This document shows positions 8,822 through 17,658 of a stretch of DNA of 62,730 nt, piece after piece. Under the pieces are notes generated by a model. The model searched no databases. It was not told the DNA's origin and saw only the letters and a program-made list of their open reading frames with translations. Made by a program: the position numbers and the translations under genes. Every line of letters begins with the position of its first letter. The stretch's first letter is position 1. The DNA lies in the NCBI RefSeq assembly GCF_009709675.1, contig NZ_WMLB01000039.1:1-62730 (forward strand), in the 5' to 3' direction. Source of the DNA: Agromyces bracchium (GTDB lineage Bacteria; Actinomycetota; Actinomycetes; Actinomycetales; Microbacteriaceae).

Positions 8822-10249
8822 ATGAGCGAGATCCGATTCCCGCTTCCCGACGTTGGCGAGGGCCTGACCGAGGCCGAGATCGTGCAGTGGCGCGTCGCGC
8901 CCGGCGATCGCATCTCGCTCGACCAGGTGTTCGTCGAGATCGAGACGGCGAAGTCGCTCGTCGAGTTGCCGAGCGCCTTCGAGGGCACGGTCAGCGAGCT
9001 GCTCGTCGAGGAGGGTCGGACGGTCGATGTGGGCACGCCGATCCTCGTGATCGAAACGGATGCCGCTTCCGGCATGTCTTCGCCGGATGCCGCGCCCGCA
9101 CCGAGCGAGGCGCCGGTCGCCGCGCCCGCGGCCCCCGTGGCGGCCTCGGCGTCGGCGGCCGGCGACGGCGGCGGTGCCGTGCTCGTGGGGCACGGCAGCA
9201 GCGGTCCCGGCCAGAGCCGTCGCCGTCGGCATCCCGCGCCCGGCGGGGCGCACGAGCATCTGGCGGCCCCGCCTCCCCCGCCGGCCCCCGCCGCGGCCGC
9301 TGCGCCCGCCGCGCCGGCCGCACCGCGGCCGGCTGCAGCGCCCGCCACCGCCGAGACCCCGCGGCTGGCCGAGCGGCACGACGACGGGGTTCCCGTCATC
9401 GCGAAGCCCCCGATCCGCAAGCTCGCCAAGGACCTCGGCGTCGACCTCTCGCGCGTCTCCCCCACCGGGCCGATCGGCGACATCACGCGCGACGACGTGA
9501 TCCGCGAGGCGAGCCAGGCGAGCGTCTTCCGCAACATCCAGACGCCCGAGGTGCCCTCCGACCGCGAGACTCGGATCCCCGTCAAGGGCGTGCGCAAGGC
9601 GATCGCGGCCGCGATGGTGCAGAGTGCATACTCGGCGCCGCATGTGTCGGTGTTCGTCGATGTCGACGCCACGCGCACGATGGAGTACCTCAAGCGGCTC
9701 AAGGCCTCGCCCGACTACGCGGGCATCAAGATCTCGCCGCTGCTCATCATGGCGAAGGCCATGCTGTGGGCCGTGCGCCGCAACCCGACCGTGAACGCGC
9801 AGTGGACCGACGACGAGATCATCGTGAAGCACTACGTGAACCTCGGCATCGCGGCGGCGACGCCGCGCGGGCTCATCGTGCCGAATGTCAAGGACGCGCA
9901 GGACATGTCGATGGTCGAGCTCGCCACGGCGCTCGAGCAGCTGACGCTCACCGCGCGCGAGGGCAAGACGCAGCCCGCCGAGATGCAGGGCGGCACCATC
10001 ACGATCACGAACATCGGCGTCTTCGGCATGGACACCGGCACCCCGATCCTGAACCCAGGCGAGGTGGGCATCGTCGCCCTGGGCACGATCAAGCAGAAGC
10101 CGTGGGTCGTCGACGGCGAAGTGCGCCCGCGGTTCGTGACGACGATCGGCGGTTCGTTCGATCACCGCGTCGTCGACGGCGACGTCGTGTCGCGGTTCGT
10201 CGCCGACGTCGCCTCGATCATCGAGGAGCCGGCGCTCCTGCTCGAGTAG
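8822..10249 (+). CDS. 2-oxoacid dehydrogenase E2 (dihydrolipoamide acyltransferase)
   Basis: 475 residues in three parts: an N-terminal lipoyl domain with the lipoylated Lys44 in [10 protein letters not shown]; a long Ala/Pro-rich linker (about 80-180); a peripheral-subunit-binding domain around [20 protein letters not shown]; and the C-terminal catalytic domain with the active-site DHRVVDG (His448, Asp452). It moves the acyl group from E1 to CoA. The linker is odd in carrying an arginine/histidine-rich patch ([15 protein letters not shown]). RBS GGAG before the ATG. No E3 (lipoamide dehydrogenase) gene follows, so E3 must be encoded elsewhere. Confidence 0.93.
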   Translation: MSEIRFPLPDVGEGLTEAEIVQWRVAPGDRISLDQVFVEIETAKSLVELPSAFEGTVSELLVEEGRTVDVGTPILVIETDAASGMSSPDAAPAPSEAPVAAPAAPVAASASAAGDGGGAVLVGHGSSGPGQSRRRRHPAPGGAHEHLAAPPPPPAPAAAAAPAAPAAPRPAAAPATAETPRLAERHDDGVPVIAKPPIRKLAKDLGVDLSRVSPTGPIGDITRDDVIREASQASVFRNIQTPEVPSDRETRIPVKGVRKAIAAAMVQSAYSAPHVSVFVDVDATRTMEYLKRLKASPDYAGIKISPLLIMAKAMLWAVRRNPTVNAQWTDDEIIVKHYVNLGIAAATPRGLIVPNVKDAQDMSMVELATALEQLTLTAREGKTQPAEMQGGTITITNIGVFGMDTGTPILNPGEVGIVALGTIKQKPWVVDGEVRPRFVTTIGGSFDHRVVDGDVVSRFVADVASIIEEPALLLE

Positions 10250-10276
10250 CGGGTGCCGCTCGAGTAGCGGGTGCCG
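10241..10276 (+). repeat. Perfect 18-bp tandem duplication across the E2 stop codon
   Basis: The unit CTCGAGTAGCGGGTGCCG occurs at 10241-10258 and 10259-10276. The first copy holds the last two E2 codons and the TAG stop, so the protein end is unaffected. Confidence 0.9.
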
Positions 10277-10310
10277 CCCGGTCGCGTCGGCGGCCGACGG
10301 GACGACCGGG
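10277..10310. terminator. Stem-loop between convergent E2 and acetyltransferase genes
   Basis: CCCGGTCG pairs with CGACCGGG at 10303-10310, and inside it CGTCGG (10285-10290) pairs with CCGACG (10294-10299) around a three-base loop. There is no U tract, as is usual for high-GC actinobacteria. Probably acts for both genes. Confidence 0.6.
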
Positions 10311-10318
10311 CCGTCGCC

Positions 10319-10816
10319 TCAGAGGCGGATCTCGTAGGCGACCACGCCGTCGGTGCGCCCGACCTCGACGAGACCGGCCTGCTCGAGCACGCGTCGTGCC
10401 GGCAGGTTCGCGATCTCGCATTCGGCACGGGCGACGAGCGCGCCCGCCTCGCGGAGCGCCGCGATCGTGGCGTCGACGACGTGGTGGGCCAGGCCCGTGC
10501 CGCGCGCCGCGGGCACGAGCCCGAACGCGAACTCGACGGCGCCGCGCTCGTCGGGCGGACCGAAGAGGTTCACGCCGCCGACCGCGGCGCCGTCCTCTCC
10601 GTCGGTGCCGAGTCGTCGCACGAGGTAGGGACCGTAGGGCGCCGGGTCGCCGTCGCGCTGCGCTGCGCGGAGGTAGTCGGCGAGGAGCTCGGGCTCGTCG
10701 GTGAACGAGTAGCCGCCCTCCCAGCCGTCGAGCGGGTCGACGTGGCCGTCGAGCAGGCGCTCGGCGTCGGAGGGGGTGAACGGGTGCAGGGTGATGGGGC
10801 TCGTGGTGGTTTCCAC
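10319..10816 (-). CDS. GNAT-family N-acetyltransferase
   Basis: 165 residues from the GTG at 10816. The acetyl-CoA-binding region reads FAFGLVPAARGTGLAHHVVDA, close to the R/Q-x-x-G-x-G/A signature, followed by AECEIANLPARRVLEQAGLVEVG, the typical RimJ/RimL-like C-terminal half. An upstream in-frame ATG at 10864 would add 16 unconserved, Arg-rich residues (MDWGCRSSVVRARVSA). Substrate not predictable. Its promoter region is shared with the zinc operon, which is divergent. Confidence 0.85.
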   Translation of the reverse strand: METTTSPITLHPFTPSDAERLLDGHVDPLDGWEGGYSFTDEPELLADYLRAAQRDGDPAPYGPYLVRRLGTDGEDGAAVGGVNLFGPPDERGAVEFAFGLVPAARGTGLAHHVVDATIAALREAGALVARAECEIANLPARRVLEQAGLVEVGRTDGVVAYEIRL

Positions 10817-10898
10817 GGCTGACACTCTCGCACGGACCACCGACGAGCGACAGCCCCAGTCCACAGAACGTCATGCGAACGATCAACCGTTCATGGTT

Positions 10899-10928
10899 TT
10901 GACAATCATTATCAATAACGCGTAGCAT
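10899..10928 (+). promoter_or_regulatory. Promoter of the zinc-uptake operon
   Basis: TTGACA at 10899-10904 and TAGCAT at 10923-10928 are separated by 18 bases. The -10 ends six bases before the znuA ATG at 10935, so the mRNA is probably leaderless. The -35 overlaps the Zur box. Confidence 0.8.
10900..10914. promoter_or_regulatory. Zur box (Fur-family operator)
   Basis: TGACAATCATTATCA is a 7-1-7 inverted repeat with one mismatch, matching the classic Fur/Zur/Mur pattern. It covers the end of the -35 hexamer of the zinc operon, so binding would block RNA polymerase. The last gene of the operon encodes the matching regulator. Confidence 0.8.
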
Positions 10929-10934
10929 CGTGCC

Positions 10935-11996
10935 ATGCCCACCGCATCGCCCCGACACCTCCGCCTGTCCGCATTCGCCCTCGGCGCGGCATCCGTCACG
11001 CTGCTCGCCGGGTGCTCGACGGCCGGTTCGTCCGAGTCCGACGGCGTGCAGGTGGTCGCGACCACCACGCAGGTCGCCGACTTCACCCGCGAGGTCGCGG
11101 GGGAATCGGCCGAGGTGACCGGACTCCTCGAGCCGGGGCAGAGCGCGCACTCGTTCGACCCCTCGGCCGCGCAGTTGCTGGCGCTCGGCTCGGCCGACGC
11201 CCTCGTCGTGAACGGTGCCGGGCTCGAGTCGTGGATCGACGACGCCGTCGCGGCGTCGGGCTTCGACGGCGTGCTCATCGACGCGAGCACCGGCATCGAG
11301 CTCGAGGCGACCGACGACGAGCATGCGGCGGACGACCACGCCGACGAGGCGAGCGACGACCACGCGGAGGATGAGCACGCCGACGAGGCGACCGGCGACC
11401 ACGCCGAGGACGAGCACGCGGACGGCAACCCGCACATCTGGACCGACCCGGTGCTCGCCGAGCGGATGGTCGCGAACATCGCCGAGGGCCTCGAGACGGT
11501 GCCGGGCATCGACGCCGACGCGATCGGCGAGAACGCCGCCGACTACACCGCGCGACTCGATGCGCTCGACGCGTGGATCGACGAGAACATCGCAACGGTG
11601 CCCGTCGAGGACCGCCTGCTCGTGACGAACCACGACGCGTTCACGTACTTCCTGCATGCCTACGACATCACGTTCGTCGGCAGCGTCATCCCGAGCTTCG
11701 ACGACAACGCCGAGCCGAGCGCGGCCGAGATCGACGCGCTCGTCGAGCGGATCGCCGAGACCGGCGTCCGGGCCGTGTTCTCCGAGGCGTCGATCTCGCC
11801 GAAGGCGGCCGAGACGATCGCCGACGAGGCGGGCGTCGCCGTCTACTCGGGCGAGGATGCGCTCTACGGCGACTCGCTCGGCCAGCCGGGCTCCGACGGC
11901 GAGACCTACCTCGGCAGCCAGGTGCACAACGTCGAGCTGATCCTCGAGTCCTGGGGCGTCGAGCCTTCCGCACTGCCCGCAGTGCTGGGAGGATGA
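10935..11996 (+). CDS. znuA: Zinc ABC transporter substrate-binding lipoprotein
   Basis: 353 residues, cluster A-I solute-binding protein. A lipobox LLAGC gives a lipidated Cys27. QSAHSFDPSAAQL carries the first metal-ligand histidine. A His/Asp/Glu-rich flexible loop (about 127-165) made of two near-identical 13-residue units (starting HADEAS and HADEAT) precedes NPHIWTDP, the second ligand. TNHDAFTYFLHAYD supplies the third. The acidic-histidine loop is the hallmark of zinc rather than manganese binding. ATG directly after a -10 box (leaderless). First gene of a five-gene operon with ATPase, two permeases and zur. Confidence 0.93.
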   Translation: MPTASPRHLRLSAFALGAASVTLLAGCSTAGSSESDGVQVVATTTQVADFTREVAGESAEVTGLLEPGQSAHSFDPSAAQLLALGSADALVVNGAGLESWIDDAVAASGFDGVLIDASTGIELEATDDEHAADDHADEASDDHAEDEHADEATGDHAEDEHADGNPHIWTDPVLAERMVANIAEGLETVPGIDADAIGENAADYTARLDALDAWIDENIATVPVEDRLLVTNHDAFTYFLHAYDITFVGSVIPSFDDNAEPSAAEIDALVERIAETGVRAVFSEASISPKAAETIADEAGVAVYSGEDALYGDSLGQPGSDGETYLGSQVHNVELILESWGVEPSALPAVLGG

Positions 11997-12000
11997 CCGC

Positions 12001-12768
12001 ATGACCGACTCCGGCCCCGTCCTCGTGCTCCAGGATGCCGCGTTCCGGCACCCGGGAGGCGCGGGCGTCACCGGGCTCCGGTTGTCGGTCGACCCGGGCC
12101 AGGCCGTCGCGGTGATCGGGCCGAACGGCGCCGGCAAGTCGACGCTGCTGCGCGGGATCCTCGGTCTCGTGCCGCTCGTCGAGGGCTCGATGCGGGTCGG
12201 CGGCGCCGAACATGCCGCCGACGGCATGATCGGCTTCCTGCCGCAGTCGTCCGATCTCGATCCCGACTTCCCGATCAGCCTCGAGCAGGTCGTCATGCAG
12301 GGGCGCTACCGCCGGCTCGGGTTCCTTCGGTGGCCGGGGCGGCGCGACCGCGAGCTCGTGCGCGGCGCGCTCGAGACGGTCGGGCTCGTCGAGCGGGCCC
12401 GCACGCGGTTCGGCGAACTGTCGGGCGGCCAGCGGCAGCGGGGCATGCTGGCACGGGCACTGGCGTCCGAGCCCGCACTGCTGCTCCTCGACGAGCCGTT
12501 CAACGGCCTCGACCAGGTCAACCGCGACGCGCTGATCGACACGATCCGCACCCTCAAGGCGCGCGGCGTCGCGATCATCGTCTCGACCCACGATCTCGAG
12601 CTGGCACGCCGGGTGTGCGACTCGGTGCTCCTCGTGAACGGGAGCCAGATCGGCTGCGGGCCGGTCGACGACGTGCTGACGCTCGAGAACATCCAGGAGT
12701 GCTTCGAGGGCGTCGAGGTCGAGATCGACGAGCACACCGTGGTCGTGCCCGGGCACGAGGGGCATTGA
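12001..12768 (+). CDS. znuC: Zinc/manganese ABC transporter ATP-binding protein
   Basis: 255 residues. Walker [10 protein letters not shown], signature [15 protein letters not shown] and Walker B LLLLDEP are intact, with [20 protein letters not shown] typical of the ZnuC/MntB subfamily. It energises zinc uptake through the two permeases that follow. The ATG is five bases after the znuA stop, with GGGAGGA overlapping the znuA end. Confidence 0.94.
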   Translation: MTDSGPVLVLQDAAFRHPGGAGVTGLRLSVDPGQAVAVIGPNGAGKSTLLRGILGLVPLVEGSMRVGGAEHAADGMIGFLPQSSDLDPDFPISLEQVVMQGRYRRLGFLRWPGRRDRELVRGALETVGLVERARTRFGELSGGQRQRGMLARALASEPALLLLDEPFNGLDQVNRDALIDTIRTLKARGVAIIVSTHDLELARRVCDSVLLVNGSQIGCGPVDDVLTLENIQECFEGVEVEIDEHTVVVPGHEGH

Positions 12769-12805
12769 TGCCGCGACGGGCATGCGGCCGGGGGAGTGGT
12801 GCGCC

Positions 12806-13714
12806 ATGAGCCTCGGCGACATGCTCTTCGGCGCGTTCGCGCTGCCGTTCATGGGGCGGGCGCTGCTCGTGCTGGTCGTGCTCTCGGTCGTGGCGGGGAT
12901 CGTCGGCGTGCTGGTGAACCTCCGCGGACTCGAGTTCATCAGCGACGGGCTCACGCACGCGGTCTTCCCGGGCCTCGCGATCGGCCTCGCGGTCGGCGGC
13001 ACGGCCGGACTCGTGCCGGGTGCGGCGATCGCCGCGCTCATCGGGGCCGTGCTCCTCACCCTCTTCGTCCGGGCCGGGGTCACGTCCGATGCGGCGGTGG
13101 CGGTCGTCCTGACGGCGACCTTCAGCGTCGGCGTGCTCGTGGTGTCGCGAAGCGACGACTACTCCGGCGAGCTGGAGGCGCTGCTGTTCGGACGCGTGCT
13201 CACCATCGCGCCCGAGGACGTGGTGCCCCTGCTCGTGGTCTCGCTGATCGCCGCCGTCGCCGTCGGCGCGACGCTCAAGCAGCAGGTCTTCCGCGCCTTC
13301 GATCCGCATGGCAGCCGCGCCGCCGGCGACCGGGGCCTCGCGCTCGACCTCGTGCTCAACGCGTCGATCGCGCTCGTCGTGGTCGCGGGTGCGAGCACGG
13401 TCGGGACCCTGCTCGTGCTCGCCCTGCTCATCGTCCCCGGGGCATCCGCTCGCCTCGCGACCGTGCGCCTCTGGTGGCTGTTCCCGGTCGCCGCGGCCGT
13501 CGGTGCGGTGAGCGCCTGGCTCGGCCTCGCGGTCGGGTTCGGCGTGTCCGTCGGGGCCGGCATCGACCTGCCGGCCGGCAGCACCGTGGTGGCGGTCTTC
13601 GTCGTGGTCTACGCGCTGATGCTGGGCGCGCGACTGGTGCGCGATCGGATGGCGCGGCGCGCGCCCGCGCGTCCCGAGACGACGCGCCTCGCCGACGTGC
13701 CGGGGGAGCGCTGA
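12806..13714 (+). CDS. znuB: Zinc ABC transporter permease, first copy
   Basis: 302 residues of the ABC-3 family, about eight hydrophobic helices, with [24 protein letters not shown], the EAA-like region near the N-terminus. Start is the ATG at 12806 with GGGGGAG nine bases before; an upstream ATG at 12782 adds eight unconserved residues. The stop TGA shares a base with the next permease ATG (TGATG), so the two are coupled and probably form a heterodimeric channel. Confidence 0.92.
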   Translation: MSLGDMLFGAFALPFMGRALLVLVVLSVVAGIVGVLVNLRGLEFISDGLTHAVFPGLAIGLAVGGTAGLVPGAAIAALIGAVLLTLFVRAGVTSDAAVAVVLTATFSVGVLVVSRSDDYSGELEALLFGRVLTIAPEDVVPLLVVSLIAAVAVGATLKQQVFRAFDPHGSRAAGDRGLALDLVLNASIALVVVAGASTVGTLLVLALLIVPGASARLATVRLWWLFPVAAAVGAVSAWLGLAVGFGVSVGAGIDLPAGSTVVAVFVVVYALMLGARLVRDRMARRAPARPETTRLADVPGER

Positions 13715-14556
13715 TGGGGTACTTCGAGCGCGCCCTCCTCGCCGCGGTGGTGATCGGCGCGGGCGCCGGCTTCGTCGGGGCCCTGGTCGTGCTCCGCCGC
13801 CGCACCTTCTTCGCGCAGGCGCTCACCCACGCGACCTACCCGGGGGCCGTCGTCGCGGCCGCGCTCGGGCTCAGCGTGCCGCTCGGGGCGGCCGTGGCAT
13901 CCGTCGCCATCGTCGCCGTCATGGCCGCGATCGCGCGCGTTCGACACCAGGGCGCGCAGGTCGCCGCGGGCATCGTGCTGACCGGCGGATTCGCGCTGGG
14001 AGCGCTCCTCCAGGCCGTGATCCCGGGGATCCCGGTGCGGCCCGAGTCGCTGCTCGTCGGCTCGATCCTGACCGTGAGCGACGCCGACATCGCGCTTGCG
14101 GCGGGCGTGCTCGTGGGTGCGGGCGTGCTCGTCGCCGCCTTCGGCCCGCGCATCGCGTTCTCGACGTTCGACCCGGGCGGGTTCCGAGCGGCCGGATTCC
14201 GGGAGTGGCCGGTGGAGCTGCTCGTGCTCGGGCTCACCGCGGCATCCGTCGTCAGTTCGCTTCCCGCGGTCGGGGCGATCCTCGCGATCGCGCTCATCGC
14301 CGCACCCGCCGCGGCCGCTCGCGCGGTGGTGTCGACCTACCGCGGCGTGCTGTTCGCGGCGCCCGTCATCGGGGCGGCGTCGGGGGTCGTCGGCGTGCTC
14401 GCCTCCCGCGCGCTCGCGGTCGCGGCCGGCCCGGCGATCGCGCTCTCGGCGACCGCGTTCTTCCTCGTCGCGCTCGGCGGCTCACAGCTGCGACGACTAC
14501 CCTCGAGGCGGGCTCCGATACCCGTGGAGACCGCGGAGGACGCACGGATCGCATGA
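13714..14556 (+). CDS. Zinc ABC transporter permease, second copy
   Basis: 280 residues, ABC-3 family, paralogous to the preceding gene. LRRRTFFAQALTHATYPGAVVA aligns with the matching segment of the first permease. About eight membrane helices. Two permease genes in one operon suggest a heterodimer, as in AztB/MtsC-type systems. The end overlaps the zur ATG by four bases (ATGA). Confidence 0.92.
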   Translation: MGYFERALLAAVVIGAGAGFVGALVVLRRRTFFAQALTHATYPGAVVAAALGLSVPLGAAVASVAIVAVMAAIARVRHQGAQVAAGIVLTGGFALGALLQAVIPGIPVRPESLLVGSILTVSDADIALAAGVLVGAGVLVAAFGPRIAFSTFDPGGFRAAGFREWPVELLVLGLTAASVVSSLPAVGAILAIALIAAPAAAARAVVSTYRGVLFAAPVIGAASGVVGVLASRALAVAAGPAIALSATAFFLVALGGSQLRRLPSRRAPIPVETAEDARIA

Positions 14557-14957
14557 AACGGAACACCTGGCAACGCGAAGCGGTGCGCGACGCACTCGAC
14601 GGCACCGAGGGCTTCATCAGCGCGCAGGCGCTGCACTCGGCGCTGCACGCGAGCGGGTCGCCCATCGGGCTCGCGACCGTGTACCGCGCGCTCGGCGATC
14701 TCGCGGCGAGCGGCGACGCCGACTGCCTGCAGTCGCCCGAGGGCGAGGCGATCTACCGTGCGTGCAGCACCGGCCACCACCACCACCTGATCTGCCGCAA
14801 CTGCGGCCTCACCGTCGAGATCGCGGCCGACGAGGTCGAGACGTGGGCGCAGCGCGTCGCGGCCGAGCAGGGCTTCACCGCGCCGGCGCACGTCGTCGAC
14901 GTGTTCGGGCTGTGCGCGGAGTGCTCGCGGCAGGCGGCCGAGGGTGCGCCGGCCTGA
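14553..14957 (+). CDS. zur: Zinc uptake regulator, Fur family
   Basis: 134 residues. N-terminal winged helix (KRNTWQREAVRDALDG and ALHASGSPIGLATVYRALGDL), then the histidine cluster GHHHHLICRNCG and a second CAEC pair, which together form the structural zinc site and sensory site of Fur proteins. As the last gene of the zinc operon, coupled by ATGA overlap to the permease, and with a Zur box in the operon promoter, it should repress its own operon when zinc is sufficient. Length is typical for Zur. Confidence 0.93.
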   Translation: MKRNTWQREAVRDALDGTEGFISAQALHSALHASGSPIGLATVYRALGDLAASGDADCLQSPEGEAIYRACSTGHHHHLICRNCGLTVEIAADEVETWAQRVAAEQGFTAPAHVVDVFGLCAECSRQAAEGAPA

Positions 14958-15005
14958 CCGAGCGGATGCCGCGGGCACGCCCGACCGGTCGCGCCCGGCA
15001 GGCAC

Positions 15006-15605
15006 TCAGGCGAGGCGCTCGAACGAGGCGAGGTGGTTCTCGGAACCGACGTAGAGCCGTTCGAGCACGCTGATCACGTCGGCCTCGTCCTCGGCCGCGA
15101 TCGCGGCGCCGAGGTCGGCGAGGTCCTTCTCCTCGATCGCGATGCCGACCCGGATCGCCTCCTCGAGGCTGGTCGACCCGCGTGCGATGAGCTCGTCGTA
15201 CAGCGCCTGCAGGTCGGGGTCGGTGAACACGCCGACGTCGGACGAGCGCGGGTCGTCGATGCCGCGCGCGGAGAGCAGGGGAGCGACGAGTTCCTGGTGG
15301 GTCGTCTCGCTCCCGACGATGTTCGAGAACACCTGCGCACCCCAGAGGTCGCCGAGTACCACGTACACGTCGTGCGCGAGCTTCTCCTCCTCGATGAGGT
15401 AGGTGAGAGCGGCGGCGGTGTCGTACTCGGCTTCGGCGGGGGCGGATGCCTCGGGGGCTGGAGTCGTCCCCTCCGCCGAGGCTTCCGTCGTCGTCTCGGG
15501 CACGGTGCCGGTCGGCGACGGCGTGCAGGCCATGAGGGACAGTGCCGAGCCGGTGAGGAGGACCGCGGCGACGGCGCTGACGATGGTGGACCTGCGGGTG
15601 AGCAT
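15006..15605 (-). CDS. DUF2202 ferritin-like lipoprotein
   Basis: 199 residues. Signal peptide with lipobox SLMAC, a Thr/Ala/Pro/Glu-rich linker to about residue 60, then a four-helix ferritin-like domain (LTYLIEEEKLAHDVYVVLGDLWG and VFSNIVGSETTHQELVAPLL) carrying E-x2-H type ligands. DUF2202 proteins are predicted metal-binding and exported; the reaction is unknown. The ATG at 15605 is preceded by AGGAAGG. A perfect AATACCC-N3-GGGTATT palindrome lies 80 bases upstream and is shared with the CoA-disulfide reductase promoter, so copper or persulfide control is possible. Convergent with zur. Confidence 0.88.
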   Translation of the reverse strand: MLTRRSTIVSAVAAVLLTGSALSLMACTPSPTGTVPETTTEASAEGTTPAPEASAPAEAEYDTAAALTYLIEEEKLAHDVYVVLGDLWGAQVFSNIVGSETTHQELVAPLLSARGIDDPRSSDVGVFTDPDLQALYDELIARGSTSLEEAIRVGIAIEEKDLADLGAAIAAEDEADVISVLERLYVGSENHLASFERLA

Positions 15606-15684
15606 GGCGATGCCTTCCTGTGCGAGGGACCTCGTCGGTCCGGCGACCGCGGCCCGGGGGATCGCGCCGCACTTCAAGGCTAGT

Positions 15685-15701
15685 AATACCCATTGGGTAT
15701 T
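15685..15701. promoter_or_regulatory. CsoR/CstR-type operator upstream of the DUF2202 gene
   Basis: AATACCCATTGGGTATT is a perfect 7-3-7 inverted repeat. The ATACCC-N3-GGGTAT core matches the operators described for the CsoR/RcnR/CstR repressor family. On the minus strand a -10-like TATTAC overlaps its right half. Confidence 0.7.
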
Positions 15702-16101
15702 CATGGGTCGGAGGTCCCACGGGTGCCCTCGCGCGCGACCGACGAGCGCTGGACGCGAAAGCCCCGGTCAGCGATCTTTCCGCGGGCTCGATTCGACAAC
15801 CCGTCGAACACGTGGATACGGTTGACGACGGTCCACGTGGACCAGCCCGCCCAGTCCGCGCCCCCGGCCGCCCGGCATTCCCTCGAGTGCCCGCCGGGGT
15901 CGTACGGTTCCTCGCGTGGTGTCCGGCCCGGATGGCCGGACGCGCTGGATTCGGCGCTCGCCCGGTGCACAGCAACGCCGCGGCTCGAGCCCCGTCTCCC
16001 GGATCGCGCGGAGCCCGGCCGTGACCCTGAGCACGCTCCTGCCCGCCGGCCGCAGCGCACCATGGCCGGCGCGTCGAGCGCGCCTCGGAGTGCCCGCACA
16101 C
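15702..16101. other. Gap before the OpuA ATPase: possible operator and promoter
   Basis: No convincing gene. It holds an 8-bp inverted repeat CACGTGGA (15809-15816) and TCCACGTG (15832-15839) 15 bases apart, a possible operator. A TACGGT box at 15903-15908 lies seven bases before a GTG at 15916 that is in frame with the ATPase. That could be a leaderless start adding 62 Arg-rich residues, or simply the transcription start of a 186-base leader. Confidence 0.45.
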
Positions 16102-17658
16102 ATGCTCGAATCATCCGTCCCCCCTGCGGACGGCGTCGCGACCGCCGACGTCGCCGCGCCGCCCGGCACCACCCCCGACGCCCTCACGGAGGCCGCGGCG
16201 TCGACACCGTCCGCGGCATCCCCCGACCCCGCCGCGGCATCCCCCGACCCCGCCGCCGCGGCCGCGGCCCGCCACGCGCCGCCCGCCCTCGAGGTCCGCG
16301 GCCTCACCCGCTTCTTCGGCCGCCGGCCGACCGAGGCCCTGCAGCGCCTCGCCGACGGCGCGACCCGCGACGACGTCGCCCACCTCGGCACCGCCGCGGT
16401 CGTCGACGCCGAGTTCGATGTCCGCCGCGGCGAGATCTTCGTCGTCATGGGCCTCTCGGGCTCCGGCAAGTCGACGCTGATCCGCATGCTCAACGGCCTG
16501 CTCGAGCCCACCGCGGGCTCGGTCGAGGTCATGGGGGAGCGGATCACCGGCGTCTCGCCGAAGCGCCTGCGCGCCATCCGCCGCGACCACGTCTCGATGG
16601 TCTTCCAGCACTTCGCGCTGCTGCCGCACCGCACAGTGCTCGACAACGCCGCGTACGGCCTCGAGATCCAGGGCGTGCCCGCCGACGAACGTCGCGAACG
16701 CGCCTCGCGCGTGCTCGACCGCGTCGGCCTCGGCGGCTGGGGCGACAGGCTGCCGTCCGAGCTCTCGGGCGGCATGCAGCAGCGCGTCGGCCTCGCCCGC
16801 GCGCTCGCCGCGGACACCGACATCCTGCTCATGGACGAGGCGTTCTCCGCCCTCGACCCGCTCATCCGCCGCGAGATGCAGGAGCAGCTCGTCGAGCTGC
16901 AGCAGGAGCTCGGCAAGACGATCGTCTTCATCACGCACGACCTCAACGAGGCCATGTTCCTCGGCGACCGCATCGCCGTCATGCGAGACGGCCGGATCGT
17001 GCAGCTCGGCACTGCCGAGGAGATCCTCACCGACCCCGCCGACGACTACGTCGCGCAGTTCGTGCAGGACGTCGACCGGGCGCGCGTGCTCACGGCGGGG
17101 AACGTCATGGAGGCGCCGCGCGCGATCGTGTCGTCGTCGGCCGGGCCGCGCGCGGCCCTCCGGACCATGCGCGACCTGCAGACCTCGACGGTGTTCGTCG
17201 TCGCGCCCGGCCGTCGCCTGCTCGGCGTCGCGCACGACCGCGAGGTGCTGCGGCTCGTGCAGCGCGGCGAGCGTCGTCTCGACGAGGCGATCCACGCCGA
17301 CATCGCGACCGTCGGGCCCGACGAGCACCTCGCCGAACTCTTCAGCAGCGCGGTCGAGCAGCCGCTCCCGCTCGCGGTCGTCGACGACCGGCACCGCCTG
17401 CTCGGCGCCGTTCCCCGTGTGACGCTCCTTGCGGCGCTCGGCAACGTCGCGCCCGCGACGGGCGAGCACCCGATCGTGGAGCCGCCGGTCACCGTGCCGG
17501 TCGAGGTCATCACCGAGACCCTCCGCAACACCGACCCGGGCGAGGCCGACCAGGGCGACGCCGAGCCGGCCGCCGCGCCCGCACCCGGCCTCGAGGAGGC
17601 GCTCGACGCCGTGGACCCGGACCCGGCCCATGCCGCGAACGAAGGGAGCCGCGCGTGA
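16102..17658 (+). CDS. opuAA: Glycine betaine/proline ABC transporter ATP-binding protein
   Basis: 518 residues from the ATG at 16102 (GGAG 11 bases upstream; GTG 15916 is a possible longer start). The first 55 residues are Ala/Pro-rich and unconserved. Then comes the OpuAA/ProV ATPase: Walker A GLSGSGKST, MVFQHFALLPHRTVLDN, signature LSGGMQQRVGLARAL and Walker B ILLMDEAFSALDP. The C-terminal part (about 330-460) resembles paired CBS domains, which sense ionic strength in OpuA, and ends in an acidic Ala/Pro tail. Coupled by GTGA overlap to the permease. Osmoprotectant uptake. Confidence 0.9.
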   Translation: MLESSVPPADGVATADVAAPPGTTPDALTEAAASTPSAASPDPAAASPDPAAAAAARHAPPALEVRGLTRFFGRRPTEALQRLADGATRDDVAHLGTAAVVDAEFDVRRGEIFVVMGLSGSGKSTLIRMLNGLLEPTAGSVEVMGERITGVSPKRLRAIRRDHVSMVFQHFALLPHRTVLDNAAYGLEIQGVPADERRERASRVLDRVGLGGWGDRLPSELSGGMQQRVGLARALAADTDILLMDEAFSALDPLIRREMQEQLVELQQELGKTIVFITHDLNEAMFLGDRIAVMRDGRIVQLGTAEEILTDPADDYVAQFVQDVDRARVLTAGNVMEAPRAIVSSSAGPRAALRTMRDLQTSTVFVVAPGRRLLGVAHDREVLRLVQRGERRLDEAIHADIATVGPDEHLAELFSSAVEQPLPLAVVDDRHRLLGAVPRVTLLAALGNVAPATGEHPIVEPPVTVPVEVITETLRNTDPGEADQGDAEPAAAPAPGLEEALDAVDPDPAHAANEGSRA

